The notes: generated from the sequence alone by a model not told the origin. A stretch of 64,000 nucleotides of DNA from an uncultured Eubacteriales bacterium (GCA_900321275.1 ONVI01000001.1:1-64000); one strand, 5' to 3'. Counted from the first letter of the stretch, positions 32,796-41,734 are shown. Numbers and translations: made by a program.

Positions 32796-33989
32796 ATGAT
32801 CGATCAAAAACTGGTTGCCTGGGGACGCAGCGGGAACATCATCCGCGAGATTGCGGAGTACGGCGCGGAGCAGGCCAGGATCGTGGGCGCGGAGAACGTC
32901 TACAACTTTACCATCGGTTCGCCGAGCATTGACCCGCCGGCATGCATCTTTGAAAAAATGGACGAGCTGAGGGCCTCTATGTCCCCGGCACAGCTCCATA
33001 CCTACGCGCCCGCCGCGGGTTTTCCCGAGGTACGCGAGAAGGCGGCGGCGTATCTGCGGCGCTGCTTCGGCGTTCCGTACCGCACCCAGGATGTGATTAT
33101 CACCTGCGGCACGTCTACCTGTCTTGCGGTGTTGACACGGGTCCTGCTCTCCGGCGGCGGACGGGCCATGACCTTCACGCCCTATTTCATGGACTACAAG
33201 TACTATGCGGAGTCTGTCGGCTCCACGCTGACGGAGTGCCCGACCGATCCGTACACCTTCCAGCTCGATCTGGATGCGGCAGAGAAGGCGCTGACGAGCG
33301 ATACCATGCTGATCGTCATGAACTCCCCGAATAACCCCTCCGGCGTCGTCCTGCGGCGCGAGGGGCTGGAGGCGCTGGCAAAGCTTCTGGAGCGCAAGCA
33401 GAAGGAATACGGCCACCCGATCTACATCGTCGCGGACGAGCCCTACCGCGATCTGGTCTATGACGGACAGGAGGTCGTCTTCCTGCCGTCTATCTATAAA
33501 AACACGATCTATTGCTATTCGTTCAGCAAATCCGTCTCCCTCCCGGGGGAGCGCGTCGGTTTCATGGCTCTGCCGCCGGAGCTTGACGACTACGATGACA
33601 TCTCCTCCGCGGTGATGGCCGTTATCCGCGCCTTCGGCTATATCTGCGTGTCGAGCATGTGGCAGCGCGTGGCGATCGACTGCCTGGGCGCGACGAGCGA
33701 TATTTCAATTTACAAGGGCAACCGCGATCTGCTGTACGGCGCGCTGACGGAGATGGCCTATACCTGTGTCCATCCGGACGGTGCCTTCTACCTCTTCATG
33801 AAGACGCCGGTGCCGGACGCCGAGGCCTTCTGCCGTCGCGCCATGAAGGAAAATCTTCTGGTCGTTCCCGGCGACAGCTTTGGGACCCCCGGCTATGTCC
33901 GCCTGGCCTACTGCGTCAGCCGGGACGTGATCGAACGCTCCCTGCCCGTCTTTCGCAAGCTCGCGGAGGAATACGGTATCGCGAAGTAA
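32796..33989 (+). CDS. class I PLP-dependent aminotransferase
   Basis: A 397-residue fold-type I aminotransferase (AspC-like group). Cofactor-binding features are visible: YNFTIGSPSIDPP near 38, TCGTSTCLAVLTRVLLSGG near 103-121, VMNSPNNPSGVVL near 170-182 (substrate carboxylate), IVADEPYRDLVY near 208-219 (Asp to pyridine N), YSFSKSVSLPGERVGF near 244-259 with the Schiff-base Lys, and GYVRLAYC near 368 with the final Arg. Length fits. The amino acid substrate cannot be decided; the group includes aspartate, alanine and aromatic transaminases. Single gene with its own promoter and terminator. Confidence 0.92.
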   Translation: MIDQKLVAWGRSGNIIREIAEYGAEQARIVGAENVYNFTIGSPSIDPPACIFEKMDELRASMSPAQLHTYAPAAGFPEVREKAAAYLRRCFGVPYRTQDVIITCGTSTCLAVLTRVLLSGGGRAMTFTPYFMDYKYYAESVGSTLTECPTDPYTFQLDLDAAEKALTSDTMLIVMNSPNNPSGVVLRREGLEALAKLLERKQKEYGHPIYIVADEPYRDLVYDGQEVVFLPSIYKNTIYCYSFSKSVSLPGERVGFMALPPELDDYDDISSAVMAVIRAFGYICVSSMWQRVAIDCLGATSDISIYKGNRDLLYGALTEMAYTCVHPDGAFYLFMKTPVPDAEAFCRRAMKENLLVVPGDSFGTPGYVRLAYCVSRDVIERSLPVFRKLAEEYGIAK

Positions 33990-34004
33990 TACGAATACAA
34001 ATCA

Positions 34005-34055
34005 AAAGAACCGTCCGAAGCCAAATCTCGGACGGTTCTTTAGCGTTTCTTTTTT
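34005..34055. terminator. strong terminator after the aminotransferase gene
   Basis: AAAGAACCGTCCGA (34005-34018) pairs with TCGGACGGTTCTTT (34028-34041), followed by AGCGTTTCTTTTTT. The A-rich left flank lets it also serve the convergent cpsB gene. Confidence 0.93.
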
Positions 34056-34089
34056 CCAAAGTTAAAAGAGGAATCTGATGAAGCTCCTC

Positions 34090-34803
34090 TTATTTTATTG
34101 TCATAGACAGAAAGCTTCGCAGCCTGGAATCCAGCATGATGTGCTGCTTTTCGAGACCGTTTTTCCCGATGATAACGGAAGCGGGCCCCATATTCGGCGC
34201 ACGCTGCTCCATGTCATGACAATCTGATCCGATAAAGTGAATGCGATCTTCCGCGAGATATTGCAGCGCAAGCTCTGACGAACCGGAGTAAATAAAGAAA
34301 CTCGCATTGACCTGAATCAAAAAATGTCGGTCCAAGGCCCTGTCAAAAAGCGTGTCGTCACCCAGCATACGCGCATACCGATCCACATGAGCGATAACCG
34401 GAATGCAGTTGAGATTTTTCCCTGTTTGCTCGATTTCATCAAGCATGGTATTACTCCATGGCAGCATGGGGGGTTCAATCAGCAGAAGAGGAGACTGGCC
34501 CATTCGCATATCATAAAGTTCTTCAGCCACACTCATTCCGGGGAAAAACAGAATCTCTGCGCCGAGCAGGATCTGTGGAAAAATCCCCCCGTCTTCGGCC
34601 ATTGCCTGCTTCAACCGCGAGTATGCCTGATTCCGACGGGCGAGAAAGCTTGCGGGGTCATCCATATCCGCGTAAAAGTGCGGCGTGGCAAAAATCAGAT
34701 CAACACCCTGGTTCCGACTTTCACGCAGCATGGAAAGACTGGTGTCAAGACTGTCGGCCCCGTCGTCGATTTCTGGAAGAAAATGCGAATGAAAATCAAT
34801 CAT
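34090..34803 (-). CDS. CpsB/YwqE-type tyrosine-protein phosphatase
   Basis: A 237-residue PHP-superfamily metal-dependent phosphatase that dephosphorylates the capsule tyrosine kinase. Metal-binding motifs are DFHSHFLPEIDDGA (3-16), ATPHFY (39-44), GAEI near 82, IAHVDRYA near 135-142 and GSDCHD near 193-198. It is the last gene of a minus-strand run SGNH-like, CpsC, CpsD, CpsB, in the usual order CpsC-D-B seen in Firmicutes reversed only by strand. Together these control polysaccharide chain length and export. It follows cpsD by 3 bp. Glycosyltransferases and a Wzy/Wzx pair are absent from the window. Confidence 0.93.
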   Translation of the reverse strand: MIDFHSHFLPEIDDGADSLDTSLSMLRESRNQGVDLIFATPHFYADMDDPASFLARRNQAYSRLKQAMAEDGGIFPQILLGAEILFFPGMSVAEELYDMRMGQSPLLLIEPPMLPWSNTMLDEIEQTGKNLNCIPVIAHVDRYARMLGDDTLFDRALDRHFLIQVNASFFIYSGSSELALQYLAEDRIHFIGSDCHDMEQRAPNMGPASVIIGKNGLEKQHIMLDSRLRSFLSMTIK

Positions 34804-34806
34804 GAA

Positions 34807-35562
34807 TTAATTCCCATAATATCCGCCGTAGCTTCCGTAATACCCGCCATAGTTTTTGCCGTAGCCGTACTTTTTGCCGGAGCCCTCAAGCGCGCCGTTC
34901 ATGACAAAGCCGAGAATGTTGGACTTGGCGTCGCGGAGCTGGTTGACGCAGTCTGTAAGCAGACCGCGCGGGCAGTTGTTTTCACGGACGACAAAGATGA
35001 TACCGTCGGTCTGCGGCGCGATGGTAACCGCGTCCGTCACGACGCCGACGGGCGGCAGATCGAGAATAACGTAATCATAGGCGCCGGTCAGGGTAACCAA
35101 AAAGGTCTCCATGCGCTTGGAGGTGAGAATCTCCGAAGGGTTGGAGGGGAGCGTACCGCCGGGAATGACGTCAAATGCGGCAGAAGAGCTGCTGCTCTGA
35201 TATTTCCGGATTGAAGCGTTGATATCGTTTGCACCCGCCATCAAATCGCTCAGTCCGGGATCCTTCTCCATAGCAAGCTTTATATGAATGGAAGATCGGC
35301 GCATATCCGCGTCAACGAGAAGTACGCGCTTGCCAAGCTCGGCAAGAGAATACGCAAGATTCAGCGCAACGGTGCTCTTGCCTTCGGAGGGCTGAGCGCT
35401 TGTAATGCCGATGATATGTCCGGGCTCATCGCCGTCGGGAAAACGCTGTATGACATTGGTGCGAAGACGCTTGAAAGCTTCTTTCGCGGAAAAACTCAGA
35501 TTTTCTCCTACGAGACCCTTTTTCCCGGAGGACGCGCGTTTTTTGTTTTTGTTTTCGTCCAT
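34807..35562 (-). CDS. CpsD-type bacterial tyrosine kinase
   Basis: A 251-residue cytoplasmic BY-kinase. Walker A TSAQPSEGKSTVALNLAY near 53-70, Walker A' LLVDADMRRSS near 79-89 and Walker B YVILDLPPVG near 164-173 are intact. The C-terminal tail from about 228 is a tyrosine cluster (YGYGKNYGGYYGSYGGYYG), the autophosphorylation site. It needs the membrane activator CpsC, whose gene directly precedes it by 6 bp, and is reversed by CpsB, which follows. The separate-subunit layout (CpsC plus CpsD) is the Firmicutes form. ATG 35562. Confidence 0.95.
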   Translation of the reverse strand: MDENKNKKRASSGKKGLVGENLSFSAKEAFKRLRTNVIQRFPDGDEPGHIIGITSAQPSEGKSTVALNLAYSLAELGKRVLLVDADMRRSSIHIKLAMEKDPGLSDLMAGANDINASIRKYQSSSSSAAFDVIPGGTLPSNPSEILTSKRMETFLVTLTGAYDYVILDLPPVGVVTDAVTIAPQTDGIIFVVRENNCPRGLLTDCVNQLRDAKSNILGFVMNGALEGSGKKYGYGKNYGGYYGSYGGYYGN

Positions 35563-35568
35563 TTACGC

Positions 35569-36345
35569 TCAGGCCTCCTTTTTCTTTTTATCCCCTCCGT
35601 AATAGGAGGAGTAATAATAGCCTTTCTTCTCAGACAGGCGCATATCCGGTATCAGGGTGAGAATGGAAAGATCGGGGTACATTTCGCGCAGTTCGTCAGC
35701 AGAGTGGATAACCACGTCATTCTGCTCGGCGATCAGGAATCTGATTGTAATAATCATAACTGCGAGAAAAGCGCCGATGATGCAGCCGATCAAAGTATTC
35801 TTCGTATAGCTGGGAGCGGAGCGGCCGGAAGGAACAATCGCATAATCGATAATCCTGACATTACTGCCGTCGACGATTTCAGAAATACGTTCGGGCAGCA
35901 CTTTTGCGATCGTATTGGCGATCAGCTCCGCCTCCGTCGGACTTTCGCTTGTAACGTCCACGTTAAACGCGGCGGTATTGGGGACGGCCGTCGCTTTGAT
36001 CATTTTACCCAGCTCCTTGAACGTGTAGGGAAGCGCTGCCTGTTCAATGACGTCTTCCAACGTTGTCCTGGATTGCAGAATGTAAATATAGGTAGAAACC
36101 AGGTTGTTGGAGGCATTGAGTTCCGAGTTGCTGATCGTCAGCCTTGTTGCGCCCAGAGAAACCGAACTGTTGTTGACGTAGATGGAAGCCGTCGCCTGAT
36201 AGGTGGGAGTAATTAAGAAGAAAGTTGCCACAAACACCAGAGAACCGACCAACAAAGCGACCAGAATGATGACAAGCGACTTAGTGAAGAGAACTCTGGC
36301 CAGCTTGAATAAATCAATTTCAAAATCTTTCTGTGTGGTATTCAT
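35569..36345 (-). CDS. CpsC-type chain-length determinant (Wzz domain)
   Basis: A 258-residue membrane protein with two helices (about 25-47 and 187-207, the latter in NTLIGCIIGAFLAVMIITIRF) enclosing an extracellular Wzz domain; the PxxP-type segment before the second helix reads VPSGRSAPS. It activates the CpsD kinase and sets polysaccharide length. Its cytoplasmic C-terminus contains KKGYYYSSYYGGDKKKK, a tyrosine-rich patch that resembles the CpsD tail and is unusual for this subunit. GGAGG lies 8 nt before ATG 36345. It is preceded by the SGNH-like gene with a 33-bp gap. Confidence 0.93.
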   Translation of the reverse strand: MNTTQKDFEIDLFKLARVLFTKSLVIILVALLVGSLVFVATFFLITPTYQATASIYVNNSSVSLGATRLTISNSELNASNNLVSTYIYILQSRTTLEDVIEQAALPYTFKELGKMIKATAVPNTAAFNVDVTSESPTEAELIANTIAKVLPERISEIVDGSNVRIIDYAIVPSGRSAPSYTKNTLIGCIIGAFLAVMIITIRFLIAEQNDVVIHSADELREMYPDLSILTLIPDMRLSEKKGYYYSSYYGGDKKKKEA

Positions 36346-36378
36346 AGATCCTCCTGCTTTTCCGGTATGATACGGGTA

Positions 36379-37674
36379 CTAATTCAGGACGTTGCTGATG
36401 ATCCGCTCGAAGTAGGAGGGATCATCCTTCAGGATACGCTTTGTCGTCTCGCTGATGTTCAGCTCATCATTGATCTCGTCAAAGTAGCCGAGACTCTGCA
36501 TGCGGTTGAAAACAAGCTTGCCGATCAGCTTGTGCGCCCGGCTGTTGAGCTCCTCGCTGTAGGATGAGACCTTGAAGCTCGGGGGCACAATGTTCTGGGA
36601 GATATAATACTTGTCTTCATTGGTAGGAGTGATTCCGGCGTCCGCGTAGCCGTCGCCCGCAAGATACTTGCGGATGCTGATGTAGCGGTTGCCGAAGGCC
36701 TGCAGCATGGCCGAGTCGATCGCGTCGAGTTCGAACGTGGAGGCGCCGTACTTCGCGTTGATGTAGGGACCCAGGACGATAAAGCGCTCGCTGTTTTTGA
36801 CCTGCCGCTCAACAAGCGCCTTTGTCTGCTGAACGAGATCGTCCGCGCCCTGATACTCGCCGTAGACGCCCATCAAAATGACGTGAATGTAATCCTTATA
36901 CATGTTGGTGCCCGCGGTGGTGACAACAGTACCCGCGGGGATGGACTTTTCCTCGCCGGGTGTACTGCGGGTAAAGAAGTAGTTGAGCGTGCCGTTGTAG
37001 TTATAATCCTCGGAATTGATGGACAGGCGCCCCTCAATCCCGTCGATAACAACAGGGTTGACGCCAAAGTCGCCTCCGGTCAGCGGTGTAACATAGGTAT
37101 AATCACGCACTGCCGACCACAAAGTAATCGGGACGGATTCGGTATCCGCAGGGATGACAAGCTCAGCACCGACGACATAGGGGATTACGCCTGCGCGGCC
37201 GAGAATCGTATAGGTAGATTCTTTGCCGGCACCCATGTTCACGACCGGAATGCTCACCTTATAATCATCCCAGTTGAAGCGGGGAAGCTCCGCCGCATTT
37301 TCGATCGTACTGCTGAAATCATAGATATCGCAGATATAGGTGTCGATATAGGTCTGCAGAACGTAGGGGTAGTTCAGGGAAACGGAGGCGGCCGCCGTGG
37401 TGCCGTCGCCCCAGCAGACAATACCCGGCATATACTCCTCAATCGTTGCGAGATCCTTTTCATATTCCGCCTGGATCGAGACAGTCGGTTCCTGACGCTG
37501 CTCATTCTGAACCTGCTTTTGCTGAATGTACAGCTCTGTCAGTTCCTCATCCTGCACTCTGTTGATCTCGCGGATTCGAAACATGGCATAGACAAGACCT
37601 GCCACAATCGCAACAATTGCAAGAAATAGTAAAATGTTGCCTATGATAACTTTTGTTCTATTCGATTCCCACAT
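36379..37674 (-). CDS. membrane-anchored SGNH-like protein of the capsule locus
   Basis: A 431-residue protein with one N-terminal membrane helix (about 8-32) and a large extracellular part. A short coiled stretch (36-58) leads to GIVCWGDGTTAAASVSLNYPYVLQTYI near 84-110, which has the shape of SGNH hydrolase block I (GDS-x-T-x-G) but with Gly where the nucleophilic Ser would be. Later VILMGVYGEYQGADDLVQQ and FIVLGPYINAKYG parallel blocks III. So it may be a degenerate or variant SGNH enzyme, perhaps acting on polysaccharide or binding it. The start is ATG 37674, seven nt after GGAGA; an earlier ATG at 37680 is too close to that site. First gene of the capsule control run. Confidence 0.65.
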   Translation of the reverse strand: MWESNRTKVIIGNILLFLAIVAIVAGLVYAMFRIREINRVQDEELTELYIQQKQVQNEQRQEPTVSIQAEYEKDLATIEEYMPGIVCWGDGTTAAASVSLNYPYVLQTYIDTYICDIYDFSSTIENAAELPRFNWDDYKVSIPVVNMGAGKESTYTILGRAGVIPYVVGAELVIPADTESVPITLWSAVRDYTYVTPLTGGDFGVNPVVIDGIEGRLSINSEDYNYNGTLNYFFTRSTPGEEKSIPAGTVVTTAGTNMYKDYIHVILMGVYGEYQGADDLVQQTKALVERQVKNSERFIVLGPYINAKYGASTFELDAIDSAMLQAFGNRYISIRKYLAGDGYADAGITPTNEDKYYISQNIVPPSFKVSSYSEELNSRAHKLIGKLVFNRMQSLGYFDEINDELNISETTKRILKDDPSYFERIISNVLN

Positions 37675-37750
37675 GTGCATATCTCCAATATACTATCGAA
37701 ATATGAGCTCTGATCGACAGTAAAAAACTATTACAGTATCAGACCGTAAC

Positions 37751-37779
37751 AGTATAGCATAGTGAAAAACAAAAAACAA
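37751..37779 (-). promoter_or_regulatory. promoter of the capsule control operon
   Basis: TTGTTT (37774-37779), 17 bp, TATACT (37751-37756) on the minus strand. Between it and the start codon lies a 70-bp leader. The rest of the 370-bp divergent gap (37780-38048) is AT-rich, then unassigned. Confidence 0.65.
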
Positions 37780-38048
37780 GCGTCGAGCTTCTGTTTTATG
37801 CTCTGTTTTTTTATTTATTTTTTAATAAGCTATGCAAAATAGGAAAAGCCATCGGAAAAAAGCGGGTTTCCTGCTATGGCTTCTCCGGGAGCTTCACGGG
37901 GCGTTCTCAATCCCGTGGAGCCGCAGATAGAAAGAAAAGCTTGCATTACAGGGCGCAGGGCTGTACAATAAACGTCCATAAGCCGCCTGCGGAACAGAAT
38001 CTGCGGCAGCCAGCGGCAAAAAAGAATAAAGATTATGTTAACAATATT

Positions 38049-39494
38049 ATGTTCATGGAGGACATGCCGGTTGGAGCCATTCCCGGACACAGAAGCCCGA
38101 CAGCCAGTCCTTCCGGAACAGGGAGGCAGAGCTTGAGCGGAACAATCAAACGGATTTTGGCTGTCGTGCTGACGCTGACGGCGCTTGCACTGATTGTGCT
38201 CGGTGGTATCAAGGGCTGGGAGATCCGGAAAGAGCGGCAGCTTCAGACGGCAGTTGAAAATGCAAAGATTCTTTACGCGGCCGGAGAGTACGTCAAGGCA
38301 CGGGAGGCGTTTGACGCACTCGGCCTTGAAGACGAGGCACGCGCCTGCGACGCACAGCTGCTGCGCCTGAAAAATGAGGAAGACTACGGGGCGGCGGAAG
38401 CACAGCTTCAGAGCGGCGATTTTCTTGGCGCGAAGGAGGCCTTTCTCGCCCTCGGTGATTACGGCGACGCTTCTTTGCGCGCGCAGGAATGCGACTTTCG
38501 CAGGGCGGAGGACTACGCGAAGCAGGGGCGATACACGGAGGCGATCTCCCTGCTGGGGACGCTGTCGGACTATCCCGGCTCGGCGGAGCGGGTAATCGAA
38601 TACCGCGACATGCTCTATGACCGCGCGCTGGAGGCAACCTATGCCTGCCGCATGGACGAGGCGGTAAAGCGCTGGAACGAGCTGGGCGACTACCGTGACA
38701 GCGAGAGCCTGAAGCGGCGTTGTCTCGACCGCATTGTCGCCATGGCGGAGGGGACGGACGAGCCTGTGCGATACTCCGAGTACGCGGGCACGGATCTCGG
38801 GAAGGGAATCCTGTACTATCACCGGCTGGGCCTGATCTACGTCCCGAAGGACGCGGGGCCGGAGACGAGCTGCATGATCTTTTACCCCGGCGGCTATGAC
38901 GAAGCGCTGGCGAACAACTACCTCACCGAGTATGTCTACGCGCCCGATCCCCCCAACGCCATCATGCTTCTATGCTACGCCAACGGCTACGGCCATGTAG
39001 CGGACAAGGTGGAGGACTCCTGGCGCACACTGGAGCAGGCCGCGCTGGAGAACAACGTCTTCCTCCACAATCTGGTCCTCTGCGGGGCCAGCATGGGCGC
39101 CTATACCGCCTGCCAGGGTGCGGCGATCCTCTATGAAAACTACGGCGTCAAAACGGACAAGGTGCTGACCTTTGACGCCGGCATGCACTGGGAGGTGGAG
39201 AGCCATGTCATGACGCCCGAACAGTGCGACAGCACGGTGAAGGCCGGGACGCATTTTTATCTGTTTGAGTTCGGCGGCGTGGGCATGAACAAGCCCGCCA
39301 TCGCCCTCATGGTCGCCCACGGAAACGACGTCACCATCGTGGAATGCGCGGGCGGCGGGCATTACGGCATCATCACCGACGCCATCGAATACGGCATGAT
39401 CGACTGGGCCCTCGGCAGGGGAGAACGCCCGACAAACAGCAACTATACCTATTACCCCCTGAATCGGCAGTCGACCTATCCGTACGGGGGATAA
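38049..39494 (+). CDS. membrane-anchored TPR protein with alpha/beta-hydrolase domain
   Basis: A protein of about 481 residues; the start is uncertain (ATG 38049, 38055 or 38064). One membrane helix near 35-57 (RILAVVLTLTALALIVLGGIKGW) is followed by about 170 residues of repeated helical units of the form AEQLQSGDFLGAKEAFLALGDYGDA, each ending GDY-x-D/S, a common clostridial TPR-like repeat. The C-terminal half (from about 230) is an alpha/beta-hydrolase-like fold with nucleophile elbow LVLCGASMGAYTACQ (GxSxG), an acid in LTFDAGMHWE and the final His in GGGHYGI. An extracellular esterase or peptidase is suggested; substrate unknown. It is transcribed divergently from the capsule genes. Confidence 0.75.
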   Translation: MFMEDMPVGAIPGHRSPTASPSGTGRQSLSGTIKRILAVVLTLTALALIVLGGIKGWEIRKERQLQTAVENAKILYAAGEYVKAREAFDALGLEDEARACDAQLLRLKNEEDYGAAEAQLQSGDFLGAKEAFLALGDYGDASLRAQECDFRRAEDYAKQGRYTEAISLLGTLSDYPGSAERVIEYRDMLYDRALEATYACRMDEAVKRWNELGDYRDSESLKRRCLDRIVAMAEGTDEPVRYSEYAGTDLGKGILYYHRLGLIYVPKDAGPETSCMIFYPGGYDEALANNYLTEYVYAPDPPNAIMLLCYANGYGHVADKVEDSWRTLEQAALENNVFLHNLVLCGASMGAYTACQGAAILYENYGVKTDKVLTFDAGMHWEVESHVMTPEQCDSTVKAGTHFYLFEFGGVGMNKPAIALMVAHGNDVTIVECAGGGHYGIITDAIEYGMIDWALGRGERPTNSNYTYYPLNRQSTYPYGG

Positions 39495-39497
39495 GCA

Positions 39498-39583
39498 ATT
39501 GTGTCATCCTGAGCGAAGCGAAGGATTTTCCCCCATCGGCATGAGGAAATGAAAATTTTCGCTGACGCTCAAAATGACACAAT
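39498..39583. repeat. GTCATCCTGAGCGAAGCGAAGGAT-type interspersed repeat
   Basis: Ends ATTGTGTCAT (39498-39507) and ATGACACAAT (39574-39583) are perfect inverted repeats; the left half carries CCTGAGCGAAGCGAAGGAT, a motif seen between genes in many bacteria. It is 86 bp with no coding capacity. Confidence 0.85.
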
Positions 39584-39587
39584 ATCT

Positions 39588-39615
39588 CAGCGCCGCACGA
39601 AACCGTGCGGCGCTG
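39588..39615. terminator. terminator hairpin after cysS
   Basis: CAGCGCCGCACG-AAAC-CGTGCGGCGCTG, a 12-bp perfect stem between the convergent hydrolase and cysS genes. Followed by CTTCTGTCTC on the plus strand; no long U-tract either way. Confidence 0.7.
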
Positions 39616-39632
39616 CTTCTGTCTCTATACGA

Positions 39633-41084
39633 TTACAATCTCTTCCACTTGGCTCCGTGGGGGATGTCGGTGACTTCGATCCCGGCGGCCTTGAGCTCGT
39701 CGCGGATGCGGTCGGCCTCGGCAAAGTTTTTGGCCTTCTTCGCGTCCTGGCGGGCCTGAATCTTTGCCTCAATCTCAGGATCGACCTCGCCGGACTCGGA
39801 GAGGATGGTGAACGCCCCGGCTGCAAGCTGCTCCTTCTTGAGCTCCTCACGCTTGACGGCAGCCTTTTCCAGAAGGCTCAGCCCCAGCACGGTGTCGAAC
39901 GCGCCGATGGCCTTGAGCTTGGTGGCATCGTTGGTTTTGGCTTTCAGAACGTCATAGAGCGCCGTGACCGCGAGGGAGGAGTTGAGGTCGTTGTCCATGG
40001 CGGCGCGGAATTTTGCGTCCAGCTCGTCGAAGGCGGCCTGATCGACCTCGCCGTCGTCGGGCTTGAGAGCCGCGACGCGGGCGATGAGCTTGTTGTAAGC
40101 CCCCTGAGCGTTGTCGAGGTTCTCCCAGGTGAAGACAAGGCTCTTGCGGTAGTGGCTCTGCAGGCAGAAGAAGCGGTAGGCGAGGGGATCATAGCCCTTC
40201 TGCTCCAGCAGAGAGACGGTCAGAAACTCGCCGCTGGATTTGCTCATCTTGCCGGAAGTGGTGTTCAAGTGGAGGACGTGCATCCAATACTTGCACCAGG
40301 GGTGGCCGAGATAGGACTCGGACTGGGCAATTTCATTGGTGTGGTGGGGGAAAGCGTTGTCTATGCCGCCGCAGTGGATATCCAGATCCTCGCCCAGGTG
40401 CTTCATGGAGATGCCGGAGCATTCAATGTGCCAGCCGGGATAGCCCACGCCCCAGGGAGAGTCCCACTTGAGGGCCTGATCCTCGAACTTGGACTTGGTG
40501 AACCACAGCACAAAGTCGTTCTTGTTGCGCTTGTTGGTGTCCTCCTCCACGCCCTCGCGCACGCCGACGTTCAGATCCTCTTCCTTGAAGTCGTTGAAGA
40601 TGTAGTAGCGCTCCAGCTTCGAGGTGTCGAAATACACGTTGCCGCCGGCAAAGTAAGCGTAGCCGGTGTCCATGAGCTTCGTGATGATCTTGATGTACTC
40701 GTCGATGCAATGGGTGGCGGGCTCCACCACGTCGGGCGTCTTGATGTTGAGCTTGCGGCAGTCGTCGAAGAAGGCGTCGGTGTAAAACTGCGCGATCTCC
40801 ATGACGGTTTTGTGCTCGCGCTTTGCGCCCTTGAGCATCTTGTCCTCGCCCTCGTCGGCGTCGGAGGTGAGGTGGCCGACGTCGGTAATATTCATGACGC
40901 GCTTGACATTGTAGCCCGTGTAGCGCAGGTATTTCTCCAGAATATCCTCCATGATGTAGGAGCGGAGATTGCCGATGTGCGCGAAGTGGTAGACCGTGGG
41001 GCCGCAGGTGTACATCTTGACGATGTCGGGGTGGTTGGGGACGAACTCCTCCCGTTTACGGGATGCGGAATTGTACAGGATCAT
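39633..41084 (-). CDS. cysS: cysteinyl-tRNA synthetase
   Basis: A 483-residue class I aminoacyl-tRNA synthetase charging tRNA-Cys. Zinc ligand and HIGH motif MYTCGPTVYHFAHIGNLRS are at 24-42, the zinc site continues with GWHIECSGIS near 215-224 and HCGGIDNAFPHHTNEIAQSE near 240, and KMSKSSGEF is near 275. The C-terminal anticodon-binding domain includes QARQDAKKAKNFAEADRIR. Length matches the bacterial enzyme. RBS AAAGGAG precedes ATG 41084. It is separated from pgsA by a 130-bp gap filled by a repeat. Confidence 0.97.
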   Translation of the reverse strand: MILYNSASRKREEFVPNHPDIVKMYTCGPTVYHFAHIGNLRSYIMEDILEKYLRYTGYNVKRVMNITDVGHLTSDADEGEDKMLKGAKREHKTVMEIAQFYTDAFFDDCRKLNIKTPDVVEPATHCIDEYIKIITKLMDTGYAYFAGGNVYFDTSKLERYYIFNDFKEEDLNVGVREGVEEDTNKRNKNDFVLWFTKSKFEDQALKWDSPWGVGYPGWHIECSGISMKHLGEDLDIHCGGIDNAFPHHTNEIAQSESYLGHPWCKYWMHVLHLNTTSGKMSKSSGEFLTVSLLEQKGYDPLAYRFFCLQSHYRKSLVFTWENLDNAQGAYNKLIARVAALKPDDGEVDQAAFDELDAKFRAAMDNDLNSSLAVTALYDVLKAKTNDATKLKAIGAFDTVLGLSLLEKAAVKREELKKEQLAAGAFTILSESGEVDPEIEAKIQARQDAKKAKNFAEADRIRDELKAAGIEVTDIPHGAKWKRL

Positions 41085-41124
41085 AGATATTAACTCCTTT
41101 TGTGCGGTAGTGAATCCGTTATAC

Positions 41125-41210
41125 CGTAGAGGCCGATGCCCTCATCGGCCCATAGATTTACGAACAGGCTGTTTTTCGGGCCGATCCGGGGATCGACCCC
41201 TGCGTGATTG
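41125..41210. repeat. CCGATC palindromic repeat, copy 2 (inverted)
   Basis: Reads GTAGAGGCCGATGCCCTCAT at the left and GGGCCGATCCGGGGATCGAC at the right. In reverse complement it aligns with 6081-6168 and 54954-55041. It fills most of the gap between pgsA and cysS. Confidence 0.8.
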
Positions 41211-41212
41211 TA

Positions 41213-41734
41213 TCAGTCGGCGTCTTTCAATACATCCTTATTCTTCATAAAGTATTCGACGCCGGAATATACGGTGGTGATCAGAATGACGGCGGAGACG
41301 AGCATGTTGAGCCACGGATACTGGGTGAAGACCAGCATGAAGCACAGGCCCACCATGGTGCAGGTGGTCTTGACCTTGCCGGACCAGGCGGCGGCGATGA
41401 CGCGCTGCTTTTCCGCCGCGACGAGGCGCAGACCGGATACCGCGAATTCCCGAAACAGGATGATCGCGACGACCCAGCCGGGCATCTGCCCCTTCTCAAC
41501 GAGAAAGCACATGGCCGACAACACCAGGATCTTGTCCGCAAGCGGATCCATGAACTTGCCGAAGTTGGAGACCTGGTTGTAGTGTCGGGCGACGTAGCCG
41601 TCCAGCAGGTCGCTCAGGCTGGCGAGAATAAAGACAACTGTCGCGATGATGCGGTGATCCGTGTAGGCAAGCACCAGGAACACGGGGATCATGGCGACGC
41701 GCAGCATGGTGATTTTGCTGGCTGTAGTATTCAT
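41213..41734 (-). CDS. pgsA: CDP-diacylglycerol-glycerol-3-phosphate 3-phosphatidyltransferase
   Basis: A 173-residue membrane enzyme that makes phosphatidylglycerol phosphate, the step committed to phosphatidylglycerol and cardiolipin. The CDP-alcohol phosphotransferase motif D-x2-DG-x2-AR-x8-G-x3-D-x3-D is fully present as SDLLDGYVARHYNQVSNFGK followed by FMDPLAD (residues 41-66). Four to six membrane helices. Start ATG overlaps the rimO stop codon by 1 bp (TAATG), giving translational coupling; pgsA behind rimO is a common Firmicutes order. Confidence 0.96.
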   Translation of the reverse strand: MNTTASKITMLRVAMIPVFLVLAYTDHRIIATVVFILASLSDLLDGYVARHYNQVSNFGKFMDPLADKILVLSAMCFLVEKGQMPGWVVAIILFREFAVSGLRLVAAEKQRVIAAAWSGKVKTTCTMVGLCFMLVFTQYPWLNMLVSAVILITTVYSGVEYFMKNKDVLKDAD

